Assembly: GCA_022510445.1 (NCBI GenBank)
Contig: JAFLTN010000008.1
Coordinates: 1-37,144 of the forward strand
Source: Muribaculaceae bacterium
GTDB lineage: Bacteria; Bacteroidota; Bacteroidia; Bacteroidales; Muribaculaceae
Length of the DNA: 37,144 bases
Direction of reading: 5' to 3'
The notes under the pieces were generated by a model, which was given only the letters and a program-made list of their open reading frames with translations, was not told the origin of the DNA and did no database searches. How positions within the stretch are numbered: position 1 is the first letter of the stretch; each line of letters starts with the position of its first letter. Below, piece after piece: positions 1 through 9,005 of this stretch. A program made the position numbers and the translations under genes.

Positions 1-2258
1 ATATTCACATTTTTCGGTATTTTGAAATTCTCGGCTTTTTTGGCTCCTTTGGGTTTATAAGCCAGATATGGGCCATATCTGCCATTGAGAACTTCAAGTC
101 CGGGCATCTCGTCAAAAGACTTTATCAGCTTGTTTGCTTCGGCATTTTTTTTCTGTTGTATAAGCTCGGCGGCTTCCTCAAGCGATATGGTAAAAGGATC
201 AAGATCTTTGGGGATTGAGACGAAGAGCGACCCCATCTTTATATAAGGTCCGAACTTCCCGACTGCAGCAGTGACAGACTCACCATCTATCTCCCCGATG
301 GTACGCGGGAGATCGAAGAGTTTTATCGCCTCTTCCAGAGTTATTGAGGAGATGCTTTGACCGGCACGGAGACTTGCGAAACGAGGTTTCTCGTCAGAAG
401 CAGTGTCACCGATCTGCACCAAAGGACCGTAACGTCCGATTTTCACATAAACCGGCTTGCCATCCTGGGGATGTTGGCCCAGAAGACGTTCCCCGACCTT
501 ATGTTCGGCACGCTGAGTATTGATACGTTCGATTCCGGGATGAAAATCTTCATAAAAAGATGATATTTCATTCTGCCAGGGAAGTTTCCCCTCTGCTATG
601 TCATCAAACTTTTCCTCTACCTTAGCTGTAAAATTGTAATCGAGGATATCAGGGAAGTGCACGGTCAGGAAATCGTTAACAACAATTCCCACATCCGTCG
701 GTATCAGTTTTCCTTTTTCACTCCCGGTTGTCTCCGTAAGGGTTTCTTCAGTAATTTTCCCGTTTTTAAGAACCAACGATATATAATCTCTTTTCACTCC
801 TTCTCCTTCACCCTTTCTGACATAATCCCTATGTTGTATGGTGGAGATTGTGGGTGAATAAGTTGAAGGACGTCCGATGCCGAGTTCTTCCATTTTTTTC
901 ACCAAAGCTGCTTCGGAATATCTTGCCGGAGGAAGAGTGAACCTTTCAACAGCTGATATTTCCTGCGAGATGAGCAGGTCGCCTGTCTTCATCGCAGGTA
1001 GCTCAACGAATTCCTGCTGGCGGGCGTTTTCAGTTTTCCATATTTTAAGGAAACCCTCAAATTTCACCACTTCACCTTCAGCCTTGAATCCCGGGATTGT
1101 GCCCTTGTCAATCTGATTGTTCGGATTAACGGAAATAGCCACCGAAGTTTTTTCAATTTCAGCATCTGTCATCTGAGAAGCTACGGCACGTTTCCAGATA
1201 AGTTCATATAGTTTCTTTTCCTGGGCAGTCCCCTCGATAGTAGCATTTGAAATATATGTAGGCCTGATGGCTTCGTGAGCCTCCTGGGCTCCCTTGCTAT
1301 TGGTGTGATATTTTCTGATCTTTATGAAATTCTCACCAAGATTGCCGCTCAGCCATTTCTTAATTTCAGAAATGGCCATTTCTGAAAGATTGGTTGAGTC
1401 GGTTCTCATATATGTTATTTTACCGGCTTCATATAGCTTTTGGGCTATCATCATTGTCTGACTCACTGAGAAACCCAGTTTTCTTGCCGCCTCCTGCTGG
1501 AGTGTAGAAGTGGTAAAGGGAGGGAACGGAGATCTTAAATGTGGCTTTACTGCTATATCCTCAACTTTGAATTTGGCATCAATACAGGATGAAAGGTATT
1601 TCTGAACCTCTTTAATATCCTTGAGGCGTTCGGTCAGTTCAGCCTTAAACGATTTTTTCTCAGGAGTCTTAAAAAGACCTGTGACACGGAAATAGGATTC
1701 CGGCACAAAATTGTTAATCTCCTTTTCACGTTCACAAATGAGCCGTACAGCCACACTTTGGACACGCCCTGCAGAAAGAGCCGGTTTAATTTTCTTCCAA
1801 AGCACAGGACTGAGTTCGAATCCCACAATACGGTCAAGCACACGACGAGCCTGCTGGGCGTTCACCCGGTTTAGGTCGATTGTGCGTGGATTTGCAATGG
1901 CATTCAGTATCGCGGGCTTTGTAATCTCATGGAATACGATTCGTCTGGTGGTGGCAGGATCAAGTCCAAGAACTTCCGCAAGATGCCAAGCGATCGCTTC
2001 CCCTTCACGGTCTTCATCAGAAGCAAGCCAGACAGTATCCGCACTCTTTGCTGCCTGACGCAATCTTTTCACGAGATCAGTCTTATCTTCCGGGATTTCA
2101 TATTCAGGGGAGAAATTATTCTCCACGTCTATGCTGAAACCATGTTTGCGAAGGTCTCGAATATGACCATAACTCGACATGACGGTAAAGTCTTTGCCGA
2201 GAAACTTTTCTATGGTTTTGGCCTTTGCCGGCGATTCAACTATTACAAGATTTTTCAT
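1..2258 (-). CDS. topA: DNA topoisomerase I (type IA), C-terminus cut by window edge
   Basis: Relaxes negatively supercoiled DNA by passing one strand through a transient single-strand break. The first residues (MKNLVIVESPAKAKTIEKFL) are the classic TopA Toprim start, followed by the acidic ASDEDREGEAIAWHL motif near residue 100. The active-site tyrosine lies in GKITYMRTDS at about residue 283. Near the window edge there are glycine/aromatic C-terminal repeats of the kind found in bacterial TopA (GRYGPLV, GKFGPYI, GRYGPYL). About 752 codons are visible and no stop is reached, so only a short tail is missing if the protein has the usual length of near 780 residues. The start is fixed by the conserved N-terminus. 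A -7-like box lies 34 bp upstream on the same strand. Identification is secure. Confidence 0.97.
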   Translation of the reverse strand, partial: MKNLVIVESPAKAKTIEKFLGKDFTVMSSYGHIRDLRKHGFSIDVENNFSPEYEIPEDKTDLVKRLRQAAKSADTVWLASDEDREGEAIAWHLAEVLGLDPATTRRIVFHEITKPAILNAIANPRTIDLNRVNAQQARRVLDRIVGFELSPVLWKKIKPALSAGRVQSVAVRLICEREKEINNFVPESYFRVTGLFKTPEKKSFKAELTERLKDIKEVQKYLSSCIDAKFKVEDIAVKPHLRSPFPPFTTSTLQQEAARKLGFSVSQTMMIAQKLYEAGKITYMRTDSTNLSEMAISEIKKWLSGNLGENFIKIRKYHTNSKGAQEAHEAIRPTYISNATIEGTAQEKKLYELIWKRAVASQMTDAEIEKTSVAISVNPNNQIDKGTIPGFKAEGEVVKFEGFLKIWKTENARQQEFVELPAMKTGDLLISQEISAVERFTLPPARYSEAALVKKMEELGIGRPSTYSPTISTIQHRDYVRKGEGEGVKRDYISLVLKNGKITEETLTETTGSEKGKLIPTDVGIVVNDFLTVHFPDILDYNFTAKVEEKFDDIAEGKLPWQNEISSFYEDFHPGIERINTQRAEHKVGERLLGQHPQDGKPVYVKIGRYGPLVQIGDTASDEKPRFASLRAGQSISSITLEEAIKLFDLPRTIGEIDGESVTAAVGKFGPYIKMGSLFVSIPKDLDPFTISLEEAAELIQQKKNAEANKLIKSFDEMPGLEVLNGRYGPYLAYKPKGAKKAENFKIPKNVN

Positions 2259-2291
2259 AGGAAGTGTCTTTAGCCCGGATTATAAGAGCGG

Positions 2292-2299
2292 CAAAATTA
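2292..2299 (-). promoter_or_regulatory. Candidate -7 box for topA (TAATTTTG on minus strand)
   Basis: On the minus strand the eight bases read TAATTTTG and match the Bacteroidetes TAnnTTTG -7 element. A TTTG lies upstream at 2316-2319 with a 16-base spacer, shorter than the usual roughly 20. Transcription would begin about 25 to 30 bases before the topA start. Confidence 0.45.
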
Positions 2300-2628
2300 A
2301 TATTTTTTTGTTTAACAAAGAAAAATAAGTCCCGGTTCTATAAAAAAATACCCATAAAAAGCATTTTATTCCGGCTTTTTCCACAAAATTCGGTGAAAGC
2401 CACCGACCCGCAGTTCCAATTTGTAGTCCTTGACTCTTTTCATTTCCTGGAATATAAACATGCTCTTTATGAAAATTTGTCACATATTAGACGGGGATTG
2501 AGAGGTATATTATACGTCAACTTACAATAGAATTTTCATTTTGTTTCTCGTTTGTTAAGGCATTGATATCCAAATACAGAACTTTTGTTAAAGTAAATTA
2601 AAAAAAGGATTAGGGGTGAATTTTGCAT

Positions 2629-2636
2629 TAACTTTG
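2629..2636 (+). promoter_or_regulatory. Candidate -7 box for the Tat/redox operon (TAACTTTG)
   Basis: TAACTTTG matches TAnnTTTG exactly and is followed by the C often seen in Bacteroidetes promoters. No clear TTTG -33 element lies at the usual distance. The predicted transcript start is near 2643, leaving a leader of about 75 bases before the polyferredoxin gene. Confidence 0.5.
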
Positions 2637-2718
2637 CATTTACAACAACCAAACATTCGGGAGATTATATTGATTCAAAAATCAAACATCGGGTTCAATT
2701 TTTTCATATCGGAGTAAA

Positions 2719-4218
2719 ATGTTACGGAATACAAGGATAATCTTAGCGATCTTTTTTTTCATTGGTGCCACACTGTTATTTCTGGATTTCACCGGTACGA
2801 TCCACGCCTGGTTCGGATGGATTGCTAAAGTGCAGTTCTTACCGGCAGTCTTGGCCGTTAATGTAGTTGTAGTCTTAGGTCTTATCGCATTAACATTCCT
2901 GTTCGGAAGAGTCTACTGTTCCGTGATATGCCCTTTAGGGACCCTTCAGGATATTTTTGCCAAATTCGGCAAATGGAGTAAAAAGAACCGCTATAGTTAT
3001 TCGCCTGCACTCAATGTCTGGAGATATAGCCTCTTCGTAATTATGGTGATTGCCATTATCTTCGGAATAGGGTCAATTATAGGAATGTTAGCTCCATACA
3101 GTTCTTTTGGAAGAATCGTCCACAGTCTTTTTTCGCCTGTCTGGCAATGGGGCAACAACCTCCTCGCCGGTTACGCCGAAAAGATTGACAGCTATGCGTT
3201 CTATCCTACAGAGATCTGGGTCAGAAGTCTGGGAGTGTTTCTTACGGCTTTAATAACTCTGGCTGTGTTAGCAATACTGGCATGGAGAAACGGAAGGACC
3301 TATTGCAACACCATCTGCCCGGTAGGAACCTTTTTAGGTTTCCTTTCAAGATTTTCACTTTACCGCCCCACCATCGAACTTGCGAAATGCAACAGTTGTG
3401 GCTTGTGCTCCAGGAACTGCAAATCATCCTGCATTGATAGCAAAAATCACAAAATTGATTATTCCCGCTGTGTAAGCTGTATGGATTGTATAGCAAAATG
3501 CCATAAGGGTGCAATTAAATACACCTATAAGAGATTGCCTAATGAATCTTTGCAAACTTCTGCAGACACTTCAACAGAACCAGCAAATGATTCTTCAAGA
3601 CGCAATTTTCTAAGCCTCCTGGCCTTTGCAGGAAGCGCTTCACTGCTTAAAGCTGCTGAAAAGACTGTTGACGGAGGATTAGCCGTAATAGAGGATAAGA
3701 AGATTCCGACAAGAAAAAATTTCATATCACCTCCCGGTTCTTCAGGTCATGCCAATATTTCCAGCCGATGCACTGGCTGTCAGCTTTGTGTTTCAGTTTG
3801 TCCGAACCAGGTGCTCAGACCTTCCGGCAATCCGGAGAATTTCTTCCACCCTGTCGCCTCTTATGAACGAGGCTACTGTAGACCGGAATGTACGAAATGT
3901 TCCGAGGTGTGTCCCACCGGGGCCATAAAGAGAATAGATACTGCAGAAAAATCATCAATCCAGATTGGCCGCGCGCAATGGATAAAAGAGAACTGCATAC
4001 CACTGACCGACGGAGTTTCATGTGGAAACTGTGAAAGGCATTGTCCTGTGGGGGCCATTCAGATGATAGCCTCGATAGCCGGCGATGAAGAATCATTGAA
4101 GATTCCGGCTGTTGATACGGAAAAATGTATTGGCTGCGGAGCATGCGAGAACCTGTGTCCGTCAAGACCTTTCAGCGCCATCTATGTAGAAGGAAACGAA
4201 AGGCACCGGACAATCTGA
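2719..4218 (+). CDS. NapH-NapG-like membrane polyferredoxin with an internal Tat motif
   Basis: Probable electron-transfer protein of the inner membrane. The N-terminal half resembles NapH/RdxA: four likely membrane helices (about 8-25, 42-62, 100-126, 168-190), two CxxxCP motifs beside the membrane (C67/C71 and C196/C200), then two ferredoxin-type cysteine clusters (about 220-265). At 293-298 comes SRRNFL followed by a hydrophobic stretch to about 310, which reads as a twin-arginine signal inside the chain. The C-terminal half resembles NapG, with four more cysteine clusters (CTGCQLCVSVCP, CTKCSEVCP, CGNCERHCP, CIGCGACENLCP). This suggests a natural NapH-NapG fusion whose distal half is exported by Tat. 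It heads an operon with tatA, tatC and a Tat-signal reductase, which supports that reading. The electron donor and exact partner are inferred only. Confidence 0.85.
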   Translation: MLRNTRIILAIFFFIGATLLFLDFTGTIHAWFGWIAKVQFLPAVLAVNVVVVLGLIALTFLFGRVYCSVICPLGTLQDIFAKFGKWSKKNRYSYSPALNVWRYSLFVIMVIAIIFGIGSIIGMLAPYSSFGRIVHSLFSPVWQWGNNLLAGYAEKIDSYAFYPTEIWVRSLGVFLTALITLAVLAILAWRNGRTYCNTICPVGTFLGFLSRFSLYRPTIELAKCNSCGLCSRNCKSSCIDSKNHKIDYSRCVSCMDCIAKCHKGAIKYTYKRLPNESLQTSADTSTEPANDSSRRNFLSLLAFAGSASLLKAAEKTVDGGLAVIEDKKIPTRKNFISPPGSSGHANISSRCTGCQLCVSVCPNQVLRPSGNPENFFHPVASYERGYCRPECTKCSEVCPTGAIKRIDTAEKSSIQIGRAQWIKENCIPLTDGVSCGNCERHCPVGAIQMIASIAGDEESLKIPAVDTEKCIGCGACENLCPSRPFSAIYVEGNERHRTI

Positions 4219-4281
4219 TTGACAAGACTTTGTCTATTCAACTTCAATAACTAAATAACTTTTAACCATAAAAATTATAAT

Positions 4282-4482
4282 ATGACACTTGATTTAATTG
4301 GTGGATTAGGTTTCCAGGAAATCCTTCTGATAGCTTTGGTTGTGCTTTTATTTTTCGGAGGAAAGAAAATTCCGGAAATGATGAAAGGCCTTGGCAAAGG
4401 GATAAAGTCTTTCAAAGACGGGATGAAGGAAGTGGAAACGGAAGTCAAGAACGCTGCTCCTGAAGAAGAAGTGAAGGAATGA
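4282..4482 (+). CDS. tatA: Twin-arginine translocase subunit TatA
   Basis: Small single-helix Tat subunit that oligomerises with TatC to move folded proteins across the inner membrane. The 66 residues show the family layout: a short N-terminus, a hydrophobic helix (about 12-25), the [10 protein letters not shown] hinge (the FGxxKxPE signature), an amphipathic helix [13 protein letters not shown] and an acidic tail. Its stop overlaps the tatC start in ATGA, so the two are probably translationally coupled. No separate TatB is visible, which fits the minimal TatAC type. It lies 63 bp after the polyferredoxin gene; a weak 5-bp hairpin (4221-4234) sits in that gap. Confidence 0.95.
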   Translation: MTLDLIGGLGFQEILLIALVVLLFFGGKKIPEMMKGLGKGIKSFKDGMKEVETEVKNAAPEEEVKE

Positions 4483-5294
4483 GCCGGGAAACTGCAGCCG
4501 TAACTTTTTGGGATCATCTCGAAGAGCTAAGAACTATGCTTCTCAAAGTGGGGACGATAACTCTGCTTTGCGGCATACTGGCCTTTATTTTTAAAGCTCC
4601 GCTTTTTGAAATTATATTCGCGCCAAAAAACGACAGTTTCATTACTTACAGATGGCTTGACAAGATCGGAGGAATTTTTTCCTCGCCGGGAGATATAGGA
4701 TTTAATATAAGCATCATAAATACCGGGCTTGCCCAGCAGTTTGTAGTCCATATGAAGACAGCCTTCTGTTTCGGATTCATATGCGCTTCTCCTTATATAA
4801 TATATGAGTTGTTCAAATTTATCTCCCCTGCGCTTTATGAACATGAACGAAAATATACCACTCAACTAACAGGCTGGGGTTATTTAATGTTTGCCCTCGG
4901 CAGTCTGGCCGGCTATTTTCTTATTTTCCCCCTCACATTCCGATTTTTAGGCACCTATCAGGTTTCGGAAGAGGTGGTGAATATGATATCATTAGATTCC
5001 TATATGTCCACACTCATGATGATCTGTCTGGCAATGGGAATAGTGTTTGAGCTCCCTGTTATATGCATGCTGATGGCGAAAGCAGGCCTTTTGAATGTTT
5101 CTTTCATGAAAAAATACCGTAAACACTCTATTGTTGTCATACTTGTGGCAGCTGCAATTATAACCCCTACAAGTGATGTTTTCACACTTCTTGCAGTTTC
5201 ATTACCAATGTATCTTCTTTATGAAGCAAGTATTGTTCTGGTAGGGATGGCAGAAAAGAAGAGATGTCGGCAAAGAGAACTGATAACCGTATAA
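4479..5294 (+). CDS. tatC: Twin-arginine translocase subunit TatC
   Basis: Multi-spanning Tat receptor that binds the twin-arginine signal. The N-terminus has the conserved cytoplasmic FWDHLEELR motif. The central [20 protein letters not shown] stretch carries the conserved proline and glutamate residues of the first cytoplasmic loop and following helix. Six hydrophobic segments can be seen over 271 residues, normal for the family. It overlaps tatA by four bases and is followed after 15 bases by the Tat-signal aldo/keto reductase. The position between two predicted Tat substrates suggests a translocase kept mainly for this operon, though other chromosomal substrates cannot be excluded. Confidence 0.97.
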   Translation: MSRETAAVTFWDHLEELRTMLLKVGTITLLCGILAFIFKAPLFEIIFAPKNDSFITYRWLDKIGGIFSSPGDIGFNISIINTGLAQQFVVHMKTAFCFGFICASPYIIYELFKFISPALYEHERKYTTQLTGWGYLMFALGSLAGYFLIFPLTFRFLGTYQVSEEVVNMISLDSYMSTLMMICLAMGIVFELPVICMLMAKAGLLNVSFMKKYRKHSIVVILVAAAIITPTSDVFTLLAVSLPMYLLYEASIVLVGMAEKKRCRQRELITV

Positions 5295-5309
5295 TAAATT
5301 CCGGCGAAA

Positions 5310-6713
5310 ATGGATCGCAGAGATTTCATAAAAAAATTAGGATTAGGCCTCTCAGTGGCAGGACTGACGGCAACAGGCTGCAAAAAAGCCACAGGCATTT
5401 CAGTTTCAGAAACATCTTCCGATAAAGACGTTCCGACTGACAAGATGACCTACAGGATAACCCCCACCACCGGAGACAAGGTTTCATTGTTAGGTTACGG
5501 CTGTATGCGCTGGCCCATGAAACCGGATCCTTCCGGAGAAGAAGGAAAAGAGATAATAGACCAGGAAGCAGTAAATAAACTTGTGGACTATGCCCTTGCC
5601 CACGGGGTGAATTATTTCGACACGGCTCCTCCATATGTAAGGGGATTATCAGAAGAATCAACCGGCATAGCTTTAAGCCGTCATCCGCGTGAGAGCTATT
5701 TTCTTGCCACCAAAATGAGCAATATGGGTTTTGCCGGCAACGGTATGAAAGGCAAAGAACTTTTCGATGCCTCAGTAGACATGTATCATAACTCACTAAA
5801 GAAACTTCAGACCGACTATATAGATTATTATCTTCTTCATAGCATCGGAGGAGGCGACGGAATCCCTTTTCTAAAACAAAGGTTTTTCGACAACGGTCTT
5901 CTTGACTTTCTGCTCAAGGAGAGAGAAGCCGGGAGAATCAGAAACCTCGGATTCTCCTATCATGGAGATATCGCTGCTTATGATTACCTCCTTTCGCTTC
6001 ACGATGAAATCAAATGGGATTTCGTGCAGATACAATTGAATTATGTTGACTATCATCATGCGGGAGGAAGAAATTTCGATGCCCAATACCTCTACGAAGA
6101 ATTGGCAAAAAGAGATATCCCGGCGGTCATCATGGAGCCGCTTCTCGGAGGGCGTCTCGCCTCGCTCACCGATCATCTTAATGCCCGTCTGAAAGAAAGA
6201 AATCCTGAAGAGAGTATTGCCTCATGGGCCTTCCGTTTTTGTGGCACCTTCCCAAAAGTTCTGACAGTATTAAGCGGGATGACCTATATGGAGCATCTTG
6301 AAGATAACATCCGGACCTACGCTCCGTTACAAGAGCTTAATGAGGAGGAAATGGAGATGCTTGAAGAGACGGCACAGATATTTATAAGCTATCCCACAGT
6401 GCCCTGCAATACTTGTGATTACTGTATGCCCTGTCCCTACGGAATCAATATCCCCGCAATTTTCTCTCATTACAACAAATGCATTAACGAGGGTAATGTG
6501 GCCACCTCCACCCGACATCCGAATTACGCGAAAGCCAGAAAAGCCTTCCTCTTGGGATATGACAGGAGTGTCCCCAAACTCCGTCAGGCCAACCATTGTA
6601 TTGGCTGCAATCAATGTAAACCCCATTGTCCTCAATCAATTGACATTCCAAAACAACTCCACAGGATCGACCGCTATGTAGAGAGTCTTAAACAGGAGAA
6701 AGACCTGAGCTGA
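5310..6713 (+). CDS. Tat-exported aldo/keto reductase with two C-terminal 4Fe-4S motifs, possible lipoprotein
   Basis: Likely periplasmic oxidoreductase of unknown substrate. It begins MDRRDFIKKLGLGLSVAGL, a clear twin-arginine signal. C24 in TATGC could be a lipobox cysteine, but the -3 residue is alanine rather than leucine, so lipidation is uncertain. The middle is an aldo/keto reductase barrel with GYGCMRWPM, YFDTAPPY (the conserved Asp and Tyr region), FLATKMS (Lys) and YYLLHS (His). The C-terminus has CNTCDYCMPC (C366 to C375) and CIGCNQCKPHC (C430 to C440), a two-cluster ferredoxin-like tail known in some bacterial AKR-like proteins. The polyferredoxin encoded upstream could deliver electrons to these clusters. 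Family assignment is firm; the reaction is unknown. Confidence 0.9.
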   Translation: MDRRDFIKKLGLGLSVAGLTATGCKKATGISVSETSSDKDVPTDKMTYRITPTTGDKVSLLGYGCMRWPMKPDPSGEEGKEIIDQEAVNKLVDYALAHGVNYFDTAPPYVRGLSEESTGIALSRHPRESYFLATKMSNMGFAGNGMKGKELFDASVDMYHNSLKKLQTDYIDYYLLHSIGGGDGIPFLKQRFFDNGLLDFLLKEREAGRIRNLGFSYHGDIAAYDYLLSLHDEIKWDFVQIQLNYVDYHHAGGRNFDAQYLYEELAKRDIPAVIMEPLLGGRLASLTDHLNARLKERNPEESIASWAFRFCGTFPKVLTVLSGMTYMEHLEDNIRTYAPLQELNEEEMEMLEETAQIFISYPTVPCNTCDYCMPCPYGINIPAIFSHYNKCINEGNVATSTRHPNYAKARKAFLLGYDRSVPKLRQANHCIGCNQCKPHCPQSIDIPKQLHRIDRYVESLKQEKDLS

Positions 6714-6741
6714 TAATGAAATAAGGAAACGGAATTTTATA

Positions 6742-6749
6742 TAATTTTG
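6742..6749 (+). promoter_or_regulatory. Candidate -7 box for dapF-dapL (TAATTTTG)
   Basis: TAATTTTG matches TAnnTTTG and is followed by C. Transcription starting about seven bases later would exclude the upstream in-frame ATG at 6747 and supports the dapF start at 6786. No clear -33 element. Confidence 0.5.
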
Positions 6750-6785
6750 CACTGCCGAGAAAGATTAACAAATCAAAAATTTAGA

Positions 6786-7661
6786 ATGGAGGTAATAAAA
6801 TTACCCTTTGTAAAAATGCAGGGAGCAGGGAACGATTATGTGTATATGGACACAATCGGGAACACTCCTTTAAAGACCTTTCCTGAAAAATTCTATCCTG
6901 AACTTGCCAGAGAAGTAAGTGAAAGGCATTTTGGCGTCGGCAGCGACGGGTTGATTTTAATACTTCCCTCTGTCGGCGCTGATTTTTATATGAGAATATT
7001 TAACGCTGACGGTTCAGAAGCCCAGATGTGCGGCAACGGGATACGTTGCGTCGGAAAGTATGTCTATGAAAAAGGACTGACAAGCAACCGGAAATTAAGG
7101 ATAGAAACCCTTGGTGGAATAAAAGAGCTGTTTTTGCATGTAATCAACAACCGTGTAAACAGCGTAACTGTGGATATGGGTAAGCCTGTTTTTGACCAAA
7201 GTGAAATACCTGTGGCCAGCCATGGGGAAGATATTTCTGAAAAAATAACCATAGAAGACAGGGAATTCCGCATCACGGCAATAGGTATGGGAAATCCACA
7301 TTGTGTAATATTTGTAGATAAAGCTGACGACAGACTGTTGCACTATTATGGTCCCAGGATAGAACATTATAAATTATTCCCGGAAAGGACAAATGTGGAA
7401 TTCGTTGAGATAATCGACTCTCATAAGATCCGTATGCGTGTTTGGGAAAGGGGTTCGGGAGAAACCCTTGCGTGCGGAACAGGTGCCTGCGCATCAGTTG
7501 TTGCCGCTTTCATCAACGGCCTCACAGAAAGAGAGGTGGAAGTGGATCTTTCAGGAGGAAAATTAAAGGTGAACTACGATAAGGATTCCGGACATATCTT
7601 TATGACCGGCGGAGCTGAGTTTATAGCGGAGGGTTATTACTATTTAAAGAATAAATTATGA
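6786..7661 (+). CDS. dapF: Diaminopimelate epimerase
   Basis: Converts LL-diaminopimelate to meso-diaminopimelate for lysine and peptidoglycan. The catalytic cysteine pair is visible: C82 in MCGNGIRC and C230 in LACGTGAC. The N-terminal FVKMQGAGNDYVY is the usual family start. An earlier in-frame ATG exists at 6747, but it lies inside the promoter-like box, and the extra 13 residues have no family counterpart, so 6786 is preferred (291 residues). The stop overlaps the dapL start in ATGA. Together with dapL this gives the two last steps to meso-diaminopimelate by the aminotransferase route. Confidence 0.96.
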   Translation: MEVIKLPFVKMQGAGNDYVYMDTIGNTPLKTFPEKFYPELAREVSERHFGVGSDGLILILPSVGADFYMRIFNADGSEAQMCGNGIRCVGKYVYEKGLTSNRKLRIETLGGIKELFLHVINNRVNSVTVDMGKPVFDQSEIPVASHGEDISEKITIEDREFRITAIGMGNPHCVIFVDKADDRLLHYYGPRIEHYKLFPERTNVEFVEIIDSHKIRMRVWERGSGETLACGTGACASVVAAFINGLTEREVEVDLSGGKLKVNYDKDSGHIFMTGGAEFIAEGYYYLKNKL

Positions 7662-8896
7662 TTCCGGTAAATGATAATTTCAGATTTCTAGAAAAATCTT
7701 ATCTTTTTTCAGAAGTGGGTCGAAGAATCCGTGAATTTAAGAGAATTAACCCTGAAAAGGAAATCATCCGGATGGATATCGGTGATGTCACGAGGCCTTT
7801 GTTTCCTTGTGTGATTGAATCGATGAAAGAGGCCCTTGAAGATATGTCGGAAGAGGCCACATTCAAAGGTTACGGCCCTGAACAAGGGTATGACTTCTTG
7901 CGAGAGGCAATAACTGAGGAAGACTATGTAAAAAGAGGCATCAATATTTCATCTGATGAAATATTCGTTGGTGACGGAGCCAAGAGCGATCTGGGTAATT
8001 TAGGAGAAATATTCTCAAAAGATTGCCGGATAGGGTTAATGAACCCCTCTTATCCGGCTTATTATGACGATAATGTTATCGACGGAAGAATCAGGATAAC
8101 TGAATCGGGAAAGAGATTAAACTTGATTAACCTGGAATGTCTGCCTGAAAATAATTTTATTCCTTCATTGCCCCGGGAACATGTAGATATCATATATCTG
8201 TGTTTCCCGAATAATCCCACTGGAGCGGCCATCACAAGAGATGAACTAAAGAAATGGGTGGATTACGCCCTGAACCAGGGAAGCCTGATAATTTATGATT
8301 CAGCATATGAATCTTTTGTAAGGGAGGGGGATAAAGCCCGTTCTATCTTTGAAATAGAAGAAGCCGATAAAGTGGCTATGGAAGTAAGGAGTTTCTCCAA
8401 GACAGCCGGATTTACGGGAGTGAGATGCGGATATACCGTGGTTCCCAAAAACCTGACCGGGAAATTTGCAAATAATGAAACTGTCAGTCTTAACTCATTA
8501 TGGTTAAGGCGTCAGACCACCAAATTTAACGGAGTTTCCTATATTACGCAGAAGGGAGCATTCGCCTTATATTCCAAAGAGGGAAGAAGATGCATCGAAG
8601 AGAATTCAGACTATTATCTAAGGAACGCAAGACTGATAGGAGCGACACTTTCGGAACAGGGATTTGAAGTATCAGGAGCTGTCAATTCCCCATATGTATG
8701 GGCCCGACCCAAAGATTCGGATAAGGATTCATGGAGTCTCTTCCAGGAATTATTGGAAAAATGTAATATCTCGGTGACTCCGGGAATAGGATTCGGGAAA
8801 TCCGGCGCGGGATACATCCGGTTGACCGGATTCAATTCATATGAAAACACACGGCGAGCCATGGAAATTCTCCAAAGTAAAAATCCAGGTCTATGA
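7658..8896 (+). CDS. dapL: LL-diaminopimelate aminotransferase
   Basis: PLP enzyme that makes LL-diaminopimelate from tetrahydrodipicolinate in one step, bypassing the succinyl or acetyl intermediates. The start VNDNFRFLEKSYLFSEVGRR is typical of DapL. The family also shows in GDVTRPL, CFPNNPTGA, and the PLP lysine K248 in SFSKTAGFTGVRCGY. At 412 residues it has normal length. It overlaps dapF by four bases at its start and a small ORF by four bases at its end. The DapL route is known in Bacteroidetes, chlamydiae and plants. Confidence 0.96.
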   Translation: MIPVNDNFRFLEKSYLFSEVGRRIREFKRINPEKEIIRMDIGDVTRPLFPCVIESMKEALEDMSEEATFKGYGPEQGYDFLREAITEEDYVKRGINISSDEIFVGDGAKSDLGNLGEIFSKDCRIGLMNPSYPAYYDDNVIDGRIRITESGKRLNLINLECLPENNFIPSLPREHVDIIYLCFPNNPTGAAITRDELKKWVDYALNQGSLIIYDSAYESFVREGDKARSIFEIEEADKVAMEVRSFSKTAGFTGVRCGYTVVPKNLTGKFANNETVSLNSLWLRRQTTKFNGVSYITQKGAFALYSKEGRRCIEENSDYYLRNARLIGATLSEQGFEVSGAVNSPYVWARPKDSDKDSWSLFQELLEKCNISVTPGIGFGKSGAGYIRLTGFNSYENTRRAMEILQSKNPGL

Positions 8897-9000
8897 AAAA
8901 AGCAATATTATTCAGCTTTTTCATGATGGCTACAGGCAGTTTAACCGTTCAAGCCGAGACGGTTCTTCCTCAACTGATATCCGGCGGATTCAAAAAATAG
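8893..9000 (+). CDS. Candidate 35-residue small protein with signal peptide
   Basis: An ATG overlapping the dapL stop in ATGA opens a 35-codon frame ending in TAG at 8998-9000. The product starts MKKAILFSFFMMATGSLTVQA, a textbook Sec signal peptide with an A-x-A-like end, leaving only about 14 residues (ETVLPQLISGGFKK). Translational coupling to dapL and tight spacing to the next gene (5 bases) favour a real gene. It might be a secreted micropeptide, or the surviving 5' end of a degraded secreted protein. No known family is recognised. Confidence 0.45.
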   Translation: MKKAILFSFFMMATGSLTVQAETVLPQLISGGFKK

Positions 9001-9005
9001 AAATC

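Larger units (their letters stand above)
2259..2718. other. 460-bp intergenic region between divergent topA and Tat operon
   Basis: No believable gene is present. The region holds one promoter-like box on each strand (2292-2299 minus, 2629-2636 plus). It also holds a perfect 6-bp hairpin, TCGGTG-AAAGC-CACCGA, at 2390-2406, with no convincing T-run after it on either strand. The rest is AT-rich without clear structure. Confidence 0.5.

Noticed and set aside
2390..2406. Hairpin TCGGTG-AAAGC-CACCGA as a terminator
   Set aside because: No T-run of useful length on either strand and no gene ending next to it; left as an unexplained hairpin.
2264..2530. 88-codon open frame in the topA upstream region
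   Set aside because: AT-rich chance frame without motif or promoter, lying over the topA promoter.
6747..6785. Upstream ATG for dapF
   Set aside because: Overlaps the -7 box and adds residues not seen in the family.
8841..9005. N-terminal extension of the EamA-type transporter
   Set aside because: Overlaps the dapL end and the small ORF in another frame, and encodes a polar stretch before the first membrane helix.
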